Counted from the first letter of the stretch, positions 23,715-33,824 are shown. The stretch is DNA of 64,000 bases from Ruminococcus sp. (GCF_017549005.1 NZ_JAFYYT010000056.1:62001-126000); one strand, 5' to 3'. Numbers and translations: made by a program. Notes: a model not told the origin generated them from the sequence alone.

Positions 23715-26092
23715 TACCAGCGCCAGGAGTTGCCCTCGCCTGTCCAGTCGCCGTTAACGCCGGCCTTGTAAGGCGTCCATGTGCCGTCTGAGTTCCATAT
23801 GCCGTTTTCACCGGGCTTCTTTTCATCTTCGCCCGACGAACCCTGCTGCTCAGTTGTTGTCGGAGTTGTTACCTCTTGAGCCTTTGTAGTAGTCGGCTCT
23901 GTTGTCGGAGGTTCTGTCTCCTTGGGCTCAAATCCGTCTACTGAATTGAATGCGTTCCATACGTCCTCTGAATCCCTTGTGAACTTGTTGTTTGCAAAGT
24001 CAAAGGTATATGAACCGAGAGTTGCTCGCTTATTATTGCTGATGTTTGTAAGGTAAGCCTTTACTGTTACGTTCTTGCCAGAACCGTCGATGACCGTCGA
24101 GTAGCTGTTGCCCATTTCAGGACAGAGGATAGTACCCGATGATTCCGATGTGGTCTTCTTGCCGTCGCTGAGAACGAAGTCGATAGTAAATCTTCCGTAT
24201 GCTTCATTCGGGAAGTTTACGCTGAAATCGACCTTACCGTCAGGGATAGTACCGTCGCTGAAGTAAAGTATGATCTCGTCGCCTGCCTCTATCTTTGCGC
24301 CCTTTTCAGGCTCCTGACGGATTACCTGATCCTTCTTCTCGTAAGAAGGCTCGGGCTCTGTCTTAACCTTGAGCTTCTTGTAGCCTGCCTTTACCGTTGC
24401 GTCCTTGAGCGGCAATCCAACGTAGTCCTCCATTGTCATAGCCTCGGCGTTTACACCGATACTTACATAGAGGATGACCTGAGAGCCCTTAGGCACCTCT
24501 TCGCCCTCCTCAGGTGAGGACTTGATAACGTAGTTGGCCTTTACTTCTCCGTCCGAAGTCTTTACTATCTTCGGTTCGAGACCTCTGTCCTTTAGCTGGG
24601 ACTTCGCAAGGTCAACATTTATATTTGCTACGTGAGGAACCTCAACAGTCTGTGTACCGAGGCTGAGGGTAACCTTACATACGTCGTTCTTTCTGAAAAC
24701 GTCGCCGGGGTCTATGCTCTGCTTGATGATAGTATTCACATCGGCTTCGTTGTACTCCGAGCCGCTGACCTCAAAGCGGAGGACATCGCCGTACTCCTGG
24801 GCAACAACATTGTAGTTCTTGCCGATAAGGTTAGGCATTGTCTTGCTGTTTCTGCTGCTTATGCCGTTTCCGCCGAGATAGTGGCTTATCATTGAAGCTA
24901 TGAATATTACCGCAACGATGATAACAACAACTACTACCGCCGTAAGAACAGGAACTACCAGTGAAGAACGCTCCTCTTCCTCCTCTTCGTCGTCCTCGTC
25001 GTCATAATCATCATAATCGTCATATTTTGAAGCCTTATATGAGTCATTGTACTTCTTTGAAACTGAGCCGCCCGATGAATAGCCGCCGCCTGACGCGCCT
25101 CCTGCGAGAGCTGCCGCCATTGCAGGCGCTCTGCTGCTGGCCTTTGAAGCGTAAGCCTCTGCGACCTCATGTCTGCTTTCGGACTGTACCTCAGTACCTG
25201 CATTGCTGTCGAGGATATCGTCTGTATCGTCGCCCTCCTCTGCATAGTAGCCGAAGGAAATTGCAGGATTTGCCTTGAATGCTTCGATATCGCTTATCAT
25301 TTCCGCAGTTGTCTGGTATCTGTCCTCGGGAGCCTTTTCCATAGCTCTGAGAACGATCTCCTCAAGACCGTCGGGGATATCGGGATTTATAGCTCTCGGA
25401 CGCTCGGGGATATCGTGCATATGCATAACTGCGATAGCAACGGGGTTATCGCTGTCAAAGGGCTTTTTGCCCGTGAGCATCTCATACATCATAGCGCCTA
25501 CTGAGTAGATATCGCTCTTTGCGTCGGTAACGCTGCCGCTTGCCTGTTCGGGGCTGATGTAATGGACGCTGCCGATAGCCTGATCTGTAGCTGTCTTGCC
25601 TTCCTCGCGTGCGAACTTGGCAATGCCAAAATCCATGACCTTGATAGTGCCGTCAGTGAACATCATGATGTTCTGCGGCTTGATATCGCGGTGAACTATG
25701 CCCTTGTCATGTGCGTGCTGGAGAGCGCGGAGAATCTGTATAACAAAGTGTACGGTGTCCTTCCATGTGAGGACCTTCTCCTCCTCGATGTACTCCTTCA
25801 GCGTAATACCGTCAATGTACTCCATTACGATATACTGTATCTTCTCTGAGAAGCCTACATCGTAGATCTTTACGATATTAGGGTGAGAGAGCACTGCTAT
25901 AGCCTTGGATTCGTTTCTGAAGCGGCGGAGGAACTCCTCGTTCTCTGCATACTCCTTTTTCAGTATCTTGATAGCTACCGTCTTGTTGTCGATAACATCG
26001 ACGCCCTTGTATACCTCAGCCATGCCTCCGACGCCGATAAGCTCGGTGATTTCATATCTGCCGTCGAGCTTTTTGCCAATATTCTTGTCCAT
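23711..26092 (-). CDS. prkC: PASTA-domain Ser/Thr protein kinase PrkC
   Basis: 793 residues. The cytoplasmic kinase domain (about 1-270) has the ATP-binding IGVGGMAEVYKG, HRDIKPQNIM, DFGIAKF and a GSVHYISPEQ activation segment. A Ser/Gly-rich and then acidic juxtamembrane region leads to one membrane helix (about 377-402). Three extracellular PASTA domains (about 415-610) bind muropeptides. An extra C-terminal domain and a Thr/Pro-rich stretch end in an aromatic tail (GEGNSWRWY), beyond what Bacillus PrkC has. It is paired with phosphatase PrpC 16 bases upstream. It links cell-wall status to growth and, in Bacillus, to germination. Confidence 0.96.
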   Translation of the reverse strand: MDKNIGKKLDGRYEITELIGVGGMAEVYKGVDVIDNKTVAIKILKKEYAENEEFLRRFRNESKAIAVLSHPNIVKIYDVGFSEKIQYIVMEYIDGITLKEYIEEEKVLTWKDTVHFVIQILRALQHAHDKGIVHRDIKPQNIMMFTDGTIKVMDFGIAKFAREEGKTATDQAIGSVHYISPEQASGSVTDAKSDIYSVGAMMYEMLTGKKPFDSDNPVAIAVMHMHDIPERPRAINPDIPDGLEEIVLRAMEKAPEDRYQTTAEMISDIEAFKANPAISFGYYAEEGDDTDDILDSNAGTEVQSESRHEVAEAYASKASSRAPAMAAALAGGASGGGYSSGGSVSKKYNDSYKASKYDDYDDYDDEDDEEEEEERSSLVVPVLTAVVVVVIIVAVIFIASMISHYLGGNGISSRNSKTMPNLIGKNYNVVAQEYGDVLRFEVSGSEYNEADVNTIIKQSIDPGDVFRKNDVCKVTLSLGTQTVEVPHVANINVDLAKSQLKDRGLEPKIVKTSDGEVKANYVIKSSPEEGEEVPKGSQVILYVSIGVNAEAMTMEDYVGLPLKDATVKAGYKKLKVKTEPEPSYEKKDQVIRQEPEKGAKIEAGDEIILYFSDGTIPDGKVDFSVNFPNEAYGRFTIDFVLSDGKKTTSESSGTILCPEMGNSYSTVIDGSGKNVTVKAYLTNISNNKRATLGSYTFDFANNKFTRDSEDVWNAFNSVDGFEPKETEPPTTEPTTTKAQEVTTPTTTEQQGSSGEDEKKPGENGIWNSDGTWTPYKAGVNGDWTGEGNSWRWY

Positions 26093-26108
26093 TTCCTTTC
26101 CTCCTGCG

Positions 26109-26834
26109 TTAGTCAGAGATCACCGCAACTGTTACATTGTCACGGCCGCCCTTGGAGAGCGATAATTTGATTAGTTCGTCTGCAACATCATCAAAATCCG
26201 AGTTTAGTATGACGTTGTATATTTCATCGTCGCTGCAGTATCCCGACAGTCCGTCGGAGCACAGCAGCAGACTGATCTTGTCCTCATAGTCAAGCATGAA
26301 CGTGTCGGTCAGCACCGTCTTTTCGACGCCTACCGCCCTAACGAGCATATGCTTCTGAGGGTGTACCTCCATTTCCTCCTCGGTTATCTTGCCCTGTTCA
26401 AAGAGCACCGAGGCGACGTTATGATCGTTTGTTATCCTGTATAGTCCCGTGTCGGTTATCAGATAGGCTCTGCTGTCGCCGACATTGGCAATGAAGGCAG
26501 TTTTATTGGTGACGAATGCAGCCACACAGGTAGTACCCATGCCGAAGTTCCTGAACTCGAACCTCGCCCGCGTATATATAACGGAGTTGGCTGCCGATAC
26601 CGAGGAGATAAGGAGCTTGCGGATATCCTCGTCGCTGAGGCTTTCCTTGTAATCAGCCGAAAAACGCTGAAAGAATTCTTCTACAGCGAGCTCGCCTGCC
26701 TCCTTGCCTGCGCGTTCGCCGCCCATACCGTCACACACGACGGCGAGTACATTATGGCCGAAATATTCGCACCTGACCGCATCCTGGTTTTCCTCGCGGG
26801 CAAGTCCGATATCCGTACCGTAGCGAAACCTCAA
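26109..26834 (-). CDS. prpC: PP2C-type protein phosphatase PrpC
   Basis: Reverses PrkC phosphorylation. The 241-residue protein carries the metal-binding PP2C motifs: YGTDIGLAREENQDA, VVCDGMGGERAG, IANVGDSRAYL, LLLCSDGLSGY and GGRDNVTV. I start at the TTG at 26834, which overlaps the rlmN stop (TTGA) and has GGGGGTGC 6 bases upstream. This puts the family's opening residues at the N-terminus. A longer reading to 26894 would overlap rlmN by 64 bases with no ribosome site. Confidence 0.93.
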   Translation of the reverse strand: MRFRYGTDIGLAREENQDAVRCEYFGHNVLAVVCDGMGGERAGKEAGELAVEEFFQRFSADYKESLSDEDIRKLLISSVSAANSVIYTRARFEFRNFGMGTTCVAAFVTNKTAFIANVGDSRAYLITDTGLYRITNDHNVASVLFEQGKITEEEMEVHPQKHMLVRAVGVEKTVLTDTFMLDYEDKISLLLCSDGLSGYCSDDEIYNVILNSDFDDVADELIKLSLSKGGRDNVTVAVISD

Positions 26835-27889
26835 GTATCCGCACCCCCATTCTGTCTGCTTTGTTTGTCGGCGTCGCGTCTCAGCTGACCGCACGCCGCT
26901 TCGATATCGCTGCCGAGAGTTCTTCTCACGGTAGCGTTTATCCCCCGTCTGCCCAGCTGCTTTGCGAACTCAGCAACGCCTGAGCGGACTGTACGATAAT
27001 TTCGTTCCCTTACCTTGTTGACGGGGATAAGGTTCACATGACAGTTCATACCGCGGAGCAGCTTCGCCAGCTTGTCGGCGTCTGCCGCGGAAGAATTGAC
27101 ATTGTCGATAACGGCGTACTCAAAGGTGACGCGCCGTCCCGTCCTGTCGATATAGTATCTGCACGCCTCGATGAGGCTTGCAAGGTCGTATTTCCTGTTC
27201 ACGGGCATTATAGCGCTCCTGCCCTCGTTGTCCGCACAGTGCAGGGACACCGAAAGGGTCAGCTGGAGCTTTCTGTCTGCCAGCTCATAGATACGCGGCA
27301 CTATGCCGCAGGTGGAGAGAGATACGTGACGAAGGCTCATATCGTTGCCGTCCTTGTGGGACAGCAGCTCAAGGAACTTCATAACGTTGTCGAAATTGTC
27401 GAGAGGCTCTCCGATGCCCATGAGGACCACTCCCGACACCTTTTTGCCCGAATCGCGCTCAGCCTCGTATATCTGCAGCAATATCTCCGAGGGAGCAAGA
27501 CTCCTGACATAACCTGCAATGGCGGAGGCACAGAAATTACAGCCCATTTTGCAGCCCACCTGAGTGGACACGCATATGCTGTATCCGTAGCTGTATTCCA
27601 TTAAAACGGTCTCCACAAAATTGCCGTCAGAAAGCCTATAAAGATATTTTACCGTATTATCTATAGCAGATTCAAGCTTTTTCTGTATAAATAGTCCATT
27701 TATACAAAATTTTTCTTGTAAAGTACGGCGCAATTGGATAGATATATCAGTCATTTTGTCGAAATCAAGGGTCCTTTTTACGTGGAGCCATTGAAATATC
27801 TGCTTCGCACGGAATTTTTTCTCACCGATAGCCGCAAGAGCTTCTTCCAGCTCTGCCAGATCCAGACTGAGAATATCGACTTTTTCCAA
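26831..27889 (-). CDS. rlmN: Dual-specificity 23S rRNA/tRNA methyltransferase RlmN
   Basis: A radical SAM enzyme that methylates C2 of A2503 in 23S rRNA and A37 in some tRNAs. The 352-residue protein has the cluster motif GCKMGCNFCASAIAG, the upstream ETVLMEY segment, and the GIGEPLDN and SLHCADNEGR blocks. The conserved late Cys is in RRTLGSDIEAACGQLR. It lies 4 bases from rsmB and overlaps prpC, in the Bacillus order. Confidence 0.96.
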   Translation of the reverse strand: MEKVDILSLDLAELEEALAAIGEKKFRAKQIFQWLHVKRTLDFDKMTDISIQLRRTLQEKFCINGLFIQKKLESAIDNTVKYLYRLSDGNFVETVLMEYSYGYSICVSTQVGCKMGCNFCASAIAGYVRSLAPSEILLQIYEAERDSGKKVSGVVLMGIGEPLDNFDNVMKFLELLSHKDGNDMSLRHVSLSTCGIVPRIYELADRKLQLTLSVSLHCADNEGRSAIMPVNRKYDLASLIEACRYYIDRTGRRVTFEYAVIDNVNSSAADADKLAKLLRGMNCHVNLIPVNKVRERNYRTVRSGVAEFAKQLGRRGINATVRRTLGSDIEAACGQLRRDADKQSRQNGGADT

Positions 27890-27893
27890 TTTA

Positions 27894-29189
27894 TCACCTT
27901 ACTTTTCTGAATTTGGAAATGAAAAAACCGCTGCCGAATTTCGGCGGCATAAGAGTTGCCATTGTGCCGAAGCTCTCTCCCAGCATTTCGGTGAGCGGAA
28001 CTGCTTCAAGCTCAGTATGCTCACGCAGCAGTCTCTCGCAGACCGCCTCGTTCTCGGCTTTCCGCACCGTGCAGGTGGAGTAGACGAGGGTGCCGCCTGT
28101 TTTGAGGTAATTAAGCGCATTGCATACTATTTTATATTGTATGTCGGGGAGCCCCGCAAAATCCGTGATATCCTTGTACTTTATCTCGGGCTTGCTGCCG
28201 ATGACTCCCAGTCCCGAGCACGGGACGTCGCAGAGTATCTTCGTGAATTTCGGCAGCTCGGGGTTGAACTTTGTTGCGTCTCCTGCCGCCGCCTTTATAT
28301 TTGTGAGACCAAGTCTCTCAGCGCCTTTGCGTATGAGCTCCGCACGTTTTTCGTGAAGGTCAAAGGCGTATATCTGCCCTTTGCCGTTCATGAGCTCCGC
28401 CATAGTGAAGGTCTTTCCTCCTGGAGCAGCGCATATATCAAGGACCGTATCATTTTCAGTTGGTGCCAGCGCCTGACAGCAGAGCTGCGAGGCAAGTCCC
28501 TGAACGTGGAAGAAGCCCTTTTTGAAAGCCTCAGTCGCCGTAACGTCGCCGCTTTGCACTGCAAAGCAATGTTCATTCAGCCTTTCCGCTCCGATGCCGC
28601 CCAGTGCCGCAAGGAGCTCCTCCTCTGTGCAGCGCAGGCGATTTCTGCGGATATAGGTCACATTCTTTTCCAGCGACTGTGCAAGGAAGTTCTCGGCGGC
28701 TTCTCTGCCGTAATCGTCTGTAAGGCTCCTGACGAGCTCCACAGGCGCGGAATACTTCACGGAAGCAGCCTTTACAGCTTCTTTCGGGAGCTTTATCTCC
28801 TTACCGCCGCGGATAAAGTTACGCAGTACCGCGTTGACCATTCCCGAGGCGCTTGTCTTGCGGAACTTCTTCGCAAGAGCCACGCTCTCGTTGACCGCAG
28901 CGTTGTCGGGAACGCTGTCCATGTACATTGTCTGATACACGCCGCAGCGCAGTATATTCAGCACAATGCTGTCCAGCTTTTCTATGGGGCGCGAGCTCAG
29001 ACCGCCGATAATATGGTCGAGAGTGAGCCTGCGCTCGATGACTCCGTAGTATACCGCCGAGCACAGCTTTCTGCCGCGCTCGTCAAGGTCAGAGTTTTTC
29101 AGGCCGCTGTCCAGCTGCAGATTGGAATAGCTGCCGCTCCCGAAGGTCTTATCCAGGAGCTTTACAGCAAGATATCGCGGGTCTGTCAT
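27894..29189 (-). CDS. rsmB: 16S rRNA (cytosine-967-C5) methyltransferase RsmB
   Basis: 431 residues: an N-terminal NusB-like RNA-binding domain (about 1-140) and a SAM methyltransferase domain. The SAM site is LDICAAPGGKTFTMAE; the two catalytic cysteines are in CDVPCSGLGVIGSKPE and YSTCTVRKAENE. Its ATG shares a base with the stop of the upstream zinc peptidase gene (TAATG at 29189). Confidence 0.95.
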   Translation of the reverse strand: MTDPRYLAVKLLDKTFGSGSYSNLQLDSGLKNSDLDERGRKLCSAVYYGVIERRLTLDHIIGGLSSRPIEKLDSIVLNILRCGVYQTMYMDSVPDNAAVNESVALAKKFRKTSASGMVNAVLRNFIRGGKEIKLPKEAVKAASVKYSAPVELVRSLTDDYGREAAENFLAQSLEKNVTYIRRNRLRCTEEELLAALGGIGAERLNEHCFAVQSGDVTATEAFKKGFFHVQGLASQLCCQALAPTENDTVLDICAAPGGKTFTMAELMNGKGQIYAFDLHEKRAELIRKGAERLGLTNIKAAAGDATKFNPELPKFTKILCDVPCSGLGVIGSKPEIKYKDITDFAGLPDIQYKIVCNALNYLKTGGTLVYSTCTVRKAENEAVCERLLREHTELEAVPLTEMLGESFGTMATLMPPKFGSGFFISKFRKVR

Positions 29190-29944
29190 TATCTTCTTCT
29201 GACAGACATGAGAAGTCTGAGAAGCTGAAGAATAGAAGCAACAAGGCTTGCAACATAAGTGAGTGCTGCTGCCCTGAGCACCTTCTGTGCGTGAGGCACT
29301 TCTGCCATTTCGAGTATACCGTCGCGCTCAAGAGTTTTGAGAGCCCTGTCACTTGCGTTGAACTCGCAAGGGAGAGTAACTATCTGGAATACTACAACTG
29401 CCGCAAACATAGCAATAGAAATGTAAATAAGCGGAGTTCCGATAGTAAGGCTGCTCAATAAACAGCCAACGATAAGCACAAGGTACCAGAGACGCGAGCA
29501 GATGTTCGTAAACGGAACAAGCTTGCTCCTGAGCACGATAGGACCGTAATTCTCGGCGTGCTGACAGGCATGGCCACACTCGTGAGCCGCAACTCCGATA
29601 GCAGCTACGGAAGTCTTGCCGTAAACAGAATCGGAAAGTCTTACCACATTCGAGCGGGGGTCAAAGTGGTCGCTGAGATTTCCCGAGATATGCTCTATCT
29701 GAATGTGGCTGAGTCCGTTGGAGTCAAGTATCATTCTTGCCACCTGATCTGCCGTAAGACCTCTTGAATTGCTTACCTTGCTGTACTTGCTGAATGTGGA
29801 TTTTACGTTTATCTGCGCTATCAGCGGAATTATGAGCATTCCGAGGAACAGGAGCAGATATGCGCCGTAATTTCCGCCTGTTGAGCGGTATCCGTAGTAG
29901 CTGCCGTATCTCATTACAGCAGTCATCAAAGTCATTGTATACAT
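29189..29944 (-). CDS. YugP-type zinc-dependent membrane peptidase
   Basis: 251 residues of the YugP / Zn_peptidase_2 family. There is a hydrophobic N-terminal segment (AYLLLFLGMLIIPLIA), then the zinc motif VAAHECGHACQH (HExxH pattern) about residue 120, and two further membrane segments (about 150-190). The C-terminal half has LPCEFNASDRALKTL, a probable third zinc ligand region. Substrates are unknown. It sits between fmt and rsmB, where Bacillus has nothing; this arrangement is common in clostridia as far as I recall. Confidence 0.87.
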   Translation of the reverse strand: MYTMTLMTAVMRYGSYYGYRSTGGNYGAYLLLFLGMLIIPLIAQINVKSTFSKYSKVSNSRGLTADQVARMILDSNGLSHIQIEHISGNLSDHFDPRSNVVRLSDSVYGKTSVAAIGVAAHECGHACQHAENYGPIVLRSKLVPFTNICSRLWYLVLIVGCLLSSLTIGTPLIYISIAMFAAVVVFQIVTLPCEFNASDRALKTLERDGILEMAEVPHAQKVLRAAALTYVASLVASILQLLRLLMSVRRR

Positions 29945-29957
29945 AGATTATTCCTCC

Positions 29958-30884
29958 TTATGTGAGAAGTTCTCCCTCCGTGAGCTTTCTGCCCCTCAGA
30001 AAATCTTCTGTTTTCATGCGCTTTTTGCCTTCGGGCTGGACTTCGCGGAATATGACCGCACGTCCGTCGCCGCACTTCACGGCAAAGTTTTTTGTATCAA
30101 CAACAGCGCCGTTCACGGCGTTGTATGTTCCGTTTGCTATTTCCGACCTGAATACCTTCAGGCGCTTGCCCTCCAGCATTGCAAAGCCGGTAACTCCGCG
30201 GATAGTATTGTGTACCTCCTCCGCAGTCTTTGAGAAGTCAAGAGCGCTCATCTCCTTGCGTATCATGGGAGAATAGCAGCTCAGGCTATCGTCCTGCACC
30301 TCGGGTCTGAGAGTTCCCTTTTCAAGGGCTTCTATGGTCTCCGCAAGGACTTCACCGCCCATTGCGGAAAGCCTTGCATAGAGCTCTTCATAGGTCTCGT
30401 TTTCCCCTATTGGTGCAGCTCTCTTTATGAGCATATCGCCTGTATCAAGTCCCTCGCTCATCTGCATGGAGGTAACGCCCGTTTCCTTTTCGCCGTTCAG
30501 GAGAACATGGTTTATGGGAGCAGCTCCCCTGTATCTCGGCAGCAGCGAAGCGTGGATATTGATACAACCGTACTTCGGCAGCTCAAGTATCTCTTTCGGG
30601 AGTATCTGTCCGTAAGCCGTTACGACTATGAGCTCGGGAGCTATATCACGGAGTATCCGCATAGCCTCCTCTGCGTCCTCCCCCTTTCTCAGGGAAAGCG
30701 GCTGATATACGGGAAGTCCGTATTCAAGAGCCGCAGCCTTTACGGGAGTAGGTATCATCTTATAGCCCCTGCCCTTCGGCTTGTCGGGCTGAGTGAACAC
30801 CGCCGCGACCTCATGTCCGCTCTCTGCAAGAGTACGCAGGCACGGTACCGCGAAATCGGGTGTTCCCATAAAAACTATTTTCAT
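29958..30884 (-). CDS. fmt: Methionyl-tRNA formyltransferase
   Basis: Formylates initiator Met-tRNA using 10-formyl-tetrahydrofolate. The 308 residues contain FMGTPDFAVPCL at the N-terminus, the formyl-transfer signature NIHASLLPRYRGAAPI with its catalytic Asn-His pair, and LDTGDML. A C-terminal tRNA-binding domain follows residue 205. The ATG shares its first base with the def stop (30884), so translation is coupled to the enzyme that later removes the formyl group. Confidence 0.97.
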   Translation of the reverse strand: MKIVFMGTPDFAVPCLRTLAESGHEVAAVFTQPDKPKGRGYKMIPTPVKAAALEYGLPVYQPLSLRKGEDAEEAMRILRDIAPELIVVTAYGQILPKEILELPKYGCINIHASLLPRYRGAAPINHVLLNGEKETGVTSMQMSEGLDTGDMLIKRAAPIGENETYEELYARLSAMGGEVLAETIEALEKGTLRPEVQDDSLSCYSPMIRKEMSALDFSKTAEEVHNTIRGVTGFAMLEGKRLKVFRSEIANGTYNAVNGAVVDTKNFAVKCGDGRAVIFREVQPEGKKRMKTEDFLRGRKLTEGELLT

Positions 30885-31351
30885 TATTTGCTCTCCTCGG
30901 GTACGAAGAATTCCTCTACTATCTCGGTAAATATATGACCGTCAAGGTGGTCGTTCTCATGGCAGGTACACTGTGCGCCGAGCTCTGTGAAATCGCGCTC
31001 GAACCAGTTTCCGTTCCTGTCCTGAGCCTTTAAGCGGCAGCTCATGGGACGTGTAACATAGCCCCAGATATTCGGGCATGAAAGGCAGCCCTCCTGCACG
31101 CGCTGTTTGCCTTCCTTATTTATGACCTCGGGATTGATAGCCTCCACGATATCATTGTCTCCAAGATGCATGATGAATATTCTGCGGCATATGCCTATCT
31201 GCGGAGCAGCAAGTCCCACGCCCTCAGCCTTGTTCAGGGTCTCATGCATATCGTCGAGGAGCTGAGCGAGCTTCTCGTCAAATTTTTCCACAGGCTTGCA
31301 AACCTTATGGAGTATCTCGTCCTTATCAGTCAGTATTCTTCTTAAAGCCAT
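30884..31351 (-). CDS. def: Peptide deformylase
   Basis: Removes the N-formyl group from new proteins. The 155-residue protein has all three motifs: GVGLAAPQIG, EGCLSCP and the metal-binding CHENDHLDG (HExxH pattern). Length is normal for the clostridial form. It lies 22 bases after priA and overlaps fmt by one base. Confidence 0.97.
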   Translation of the reverse strand: MALRRILTDKDEILHKVCKPVEKFDEKLAQLLDDMHETLNKAEGVGLAAPQIGICRRIFIMHLGDNDIVEAINPEVINKEGKQRVQEGCLSCPNIWGYVTRPMSCRLKAQDRNGNWFERDFTELGAQCTCHENDHLDGHIFTEIVEEFFVPEESK

Positions 31352-31373
31352 TTTACCATATCCTTCTTACTTC

Positions 31374-33824
31374 TTATACGCCCACATCGCCGTTTATATC
31401 GGCGTAAAGGGCAATGTTTTTCATCTCTTTTATCCTCGCCGAAGCTGTCAGGACTTCGCTGATAAATCCTCTCATTTCGGCGTTATTCTTGCATTTCATG
31501 ATTATCCTGTAGCGGTACTTGCCGTTTATCCTGCCGTATGAGCAGCGGACGGGTCCAAGCACGCGCACGGGAGTTTTCGGCTGGAGCGCTCTCAGCTTTT
31601 CATTCATCAGCCTCAGCACAGCATCCGCCCCGAGTCTCGCGGATATGTCCTCATTGCCCGAAAAGCAGAAGATACACATATCACAGAGAGGCGGAAATAT
31701 CATTGCGCGTCGGATAGCTATCTCCTCGTTGTAGAAGCCCTTGTAGTCCTGAGCCGCAGCAAGGTTCATGACATAGTGCTCGGGAATAAAGGTCTGCAGA
31801 ACAGCGCGTCCGCTGCGCTCGCCTCGTCCGCCCCTTCCCACCACCTGAGTGATGAGTGAGAATGTCCGCTCGTAGCTGCGGAAATCCCCTGCATACAGAG
31901 CCTTATCCACGGAAAGGACTCCCACCAGCGTAACGTTGGGGAAATCAAGTCCCTTTCCTATCATCTGAGTACCTATCATTATATCATATTTTCCCTCGCG
32001 GAAGTCCGTAAAGCTCTTCTCGTAGGAGTAACGGGAAAAGGTAGTATCCGCGTCCATACGCAGTACACGGGCTGTCGGGAAGAACGTTGACAGCTCCTCC
32101 TCAAGCTTCTGTGTGCCGAAGCCCATATTTTTAAGGTGCTTCGAGCCGCAGGACGGGCAGGTATCCACAGGGTCGCTGACATAGCCGCAGTAGTGGCACA
32201 TCAGCTTGTTGTTCTTCTTGTGGTAGGTCAGAGGTACGGAGCAGTTCGGGCAGTACACGGGCTGATAGCAGTCGCAGCAGCTTATAATGGTATGATAGCC
32301 GCGCCTGTTGAGCAGCAGTATTGACTGCTCTCCGTTTTTCAGGTTTGCGCTTATCTCCTCTGCCAGCTTACGGCTGAATTCCGTGCGGTTACCTGCCTCC
32401 CTCTCGAAGTTCATATCAATGATACTCACCTCGGGAAGCGGAGCATTTCCGTATCTCTCCTTCATTTCGAGCAGCCTGTACGCTCCCCTCTCGGCGAGGT
32501 AGTAGCTCTCGACAGACGGAGTTGCCGAAGCGAGCAGAAGCGACGCATTGTGATACGCACAGCGCTGCTTGGCAATGTCATGTGTGTGATATCTCGGTGA
32601 GCTGTCGGATTTATACGAACGCTCGCCCTCCTCATCTATAATAATGAGTCCCATATTGCTGAGGGGCGCAAATACCGCGCTCCTCGTACCGATAACGATA
32701 TCCGCGTCACCGCGTTTTATCCTCTTGTACTCATCAAGTCTCTGACCGAGAGAAAGACCGCTGTGTATAACGGCAACTCTCTCGCCGAAAAGTGAGCGGA
32801 ATCTCTTCAGAGTCTGCGGGGTAAGACCTATCTCGGGAATGAGAAGCATTGCCTGCCTGCCCATTTTCACCGTATCGTCAATGAGCTTTTCAAAGACAGA
32901 GGTCTTGCCGCTTCCCGTAACGCCGTGAAGCAGAAAAACCGCAGGCTTTTTCTCATTGAGCTGTGCAAGGACTGTATCCCTTGCCCTCTGCTGTTCCTCC
33001 GAAAGGACTATATCCCCCGGACTTCTCCTTTCATCGGAGAGGTCCTCCACTTTTCTGAGCACCTCGGCTTCGTACTCCTCCGCCGCGCCGCCGGCACAGA
33101 GCCGCTTGATGACAGACTCCGTGATACCGCACATATAGGCAGTCTCCCTGACTGCCGCCGCGCCGTACTCACTGAGGAAATCCGCCGCCTTTTTCTGCTT
33201 CGGCGTAAGGTCAAAGCTCTCTGGAGAGGATATATACCTTTCCGTAAGGCGGACCATTCTCACAGCCGCGTCGCCGACATTCTGCCTGAACACGTTATCC
33301 GATTCAAGGGCGCCTGCGTCGCAGAGCTCGTCTGAGAGCCGCCTTCCGTTCTCAATGATATGCTCCTCTATCATGGTGTTGAGCTCCCTGCTGTCAGCGG
33401 CGCATGAAAGTGTCCGCAGCAGCTCCGCAGCTCCCTCGCTGAGAGAAGCAATATCCGTGAAATTCTTAACAATCCTGAATGTTTCCTTTGCACTTACGCT
33501 CATTGCAGGCGGAAGCATGGTCTTCACCGCGTCGAAGTAAGTACAGAAGGTATTTTCGCGCAGATAAAAGGCAAGTCTGAGAAGCTCCTGGGAAATAACA
33601 GGCTCTTCGTCCACAAGTGATACAAGGGATTTGAGCCCCTTCGTACTGCCGTCGGAAAGCTTCATAACAACGCCTATCCTGCGCGCATTGCCCTTACCGA
33701 AGGGGACAAGCACCCGACAGCCGCAGGCTGTCTTTGCCGCAAGCTTATCGGGAACGGCATAGCTGAACAGCATATCAAAAGAGTAGGCTGTTCCGCTGAC
33801 CGCAGTCTCCGCTATAAGGGGCAT
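31374..33824 (-). CDS. priA: Primosomal replication-restart helicase PriA
   Basis: 816 residues from ATG 33824, which overlaps the rpoZ stop (TAATG). PriA binds stalled forks and reloads the replicative helicase. It has an N-terminal DNA-binding domain, Walker A GVTGSGKTSVFE, helicase motifs and a zinc module with the expected cysteines (CDCYQPVYCPNCSVP, CHYCGYVSDP, CPSCGS). The C-terminal part is normal. Motif II reads IIIDEEGERSYK, with Gly where the family usually has His (DEEH). A 13-codon longer reading exists upstream but has no support. Confidence 0.95.
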   Translation of the reverse strand: MPLIAETAVSGTAYSFDMLFSYAVPDKLAAKTACGCRVLVPFGKGNARRIGVVMKLSDGSTKGLKSLVSLVDEEPVISQELLRLAFYLRENTFCTYFDAVKTMLPPAMSVSAKETFRIVKNFTDIASLSEGAAELLRTLSCAADSRELNTMIEEHIIENGRRLSDELCDAGALESDNVFRQNVGDAAVRMVRLTERYISSPESFDLTPKQKKAADFLSEYGAAAVRETAYMCGITESVIKRLCAGGAAEEYEAEVLRKVEDLSDERRSPGDIVLSEEQQRARDTVLAQLNEKKPAVFLLHGVTGSGKTSVFEKLIDDTVKMGRQAMLLIPEIGLTPQTLKRFRSLFGERVAVIHSGLSLGQRLDEYKRIKRGDADIVIGTRSAVFAPLSNMGLIIIDEEGERSYKSDSSPRYHTHDIAKQRCAYHNASLLLASATPSVESYYLAERGAYRLLEMKERYGNAPLPEVSIIDMNFEREAGNRTEFSRKLAEEISANLKNGEQSILLLNRRGYHTIISCCDCYQPVYCPNCSVPLTYHKKNNKLMCHYCGYVSDPVDTCPSCGSKHLKNMGFGTQKLEEELSTFFPTARVLRMDADTTFSRYSYEKSFTDFREGKYDIMIGTQMIGKGLDFPNVTLVGVLSVDKALYAGDFRSYERTFSLITQVVGRGGRGERSGRAVLQTFIPEHYVMNLAAAQDYKGFYNEEIAIRRAMIFPPLCDMCIFCFSGNEDISARLGADAVLRLMNEKLRALQPKTPVRVLGPVRCSYGRINGKYRYRIIMKCKNNAEMRGFISEVLTASARIKEMKNIALYADINGDVGV

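Noticed and set aside
28017..29228. A 403-codon plus-strand frame opposite rsmB
   Set aside because: rsmB has complete motifs on the other strand; this frame has none and no ribosome site.
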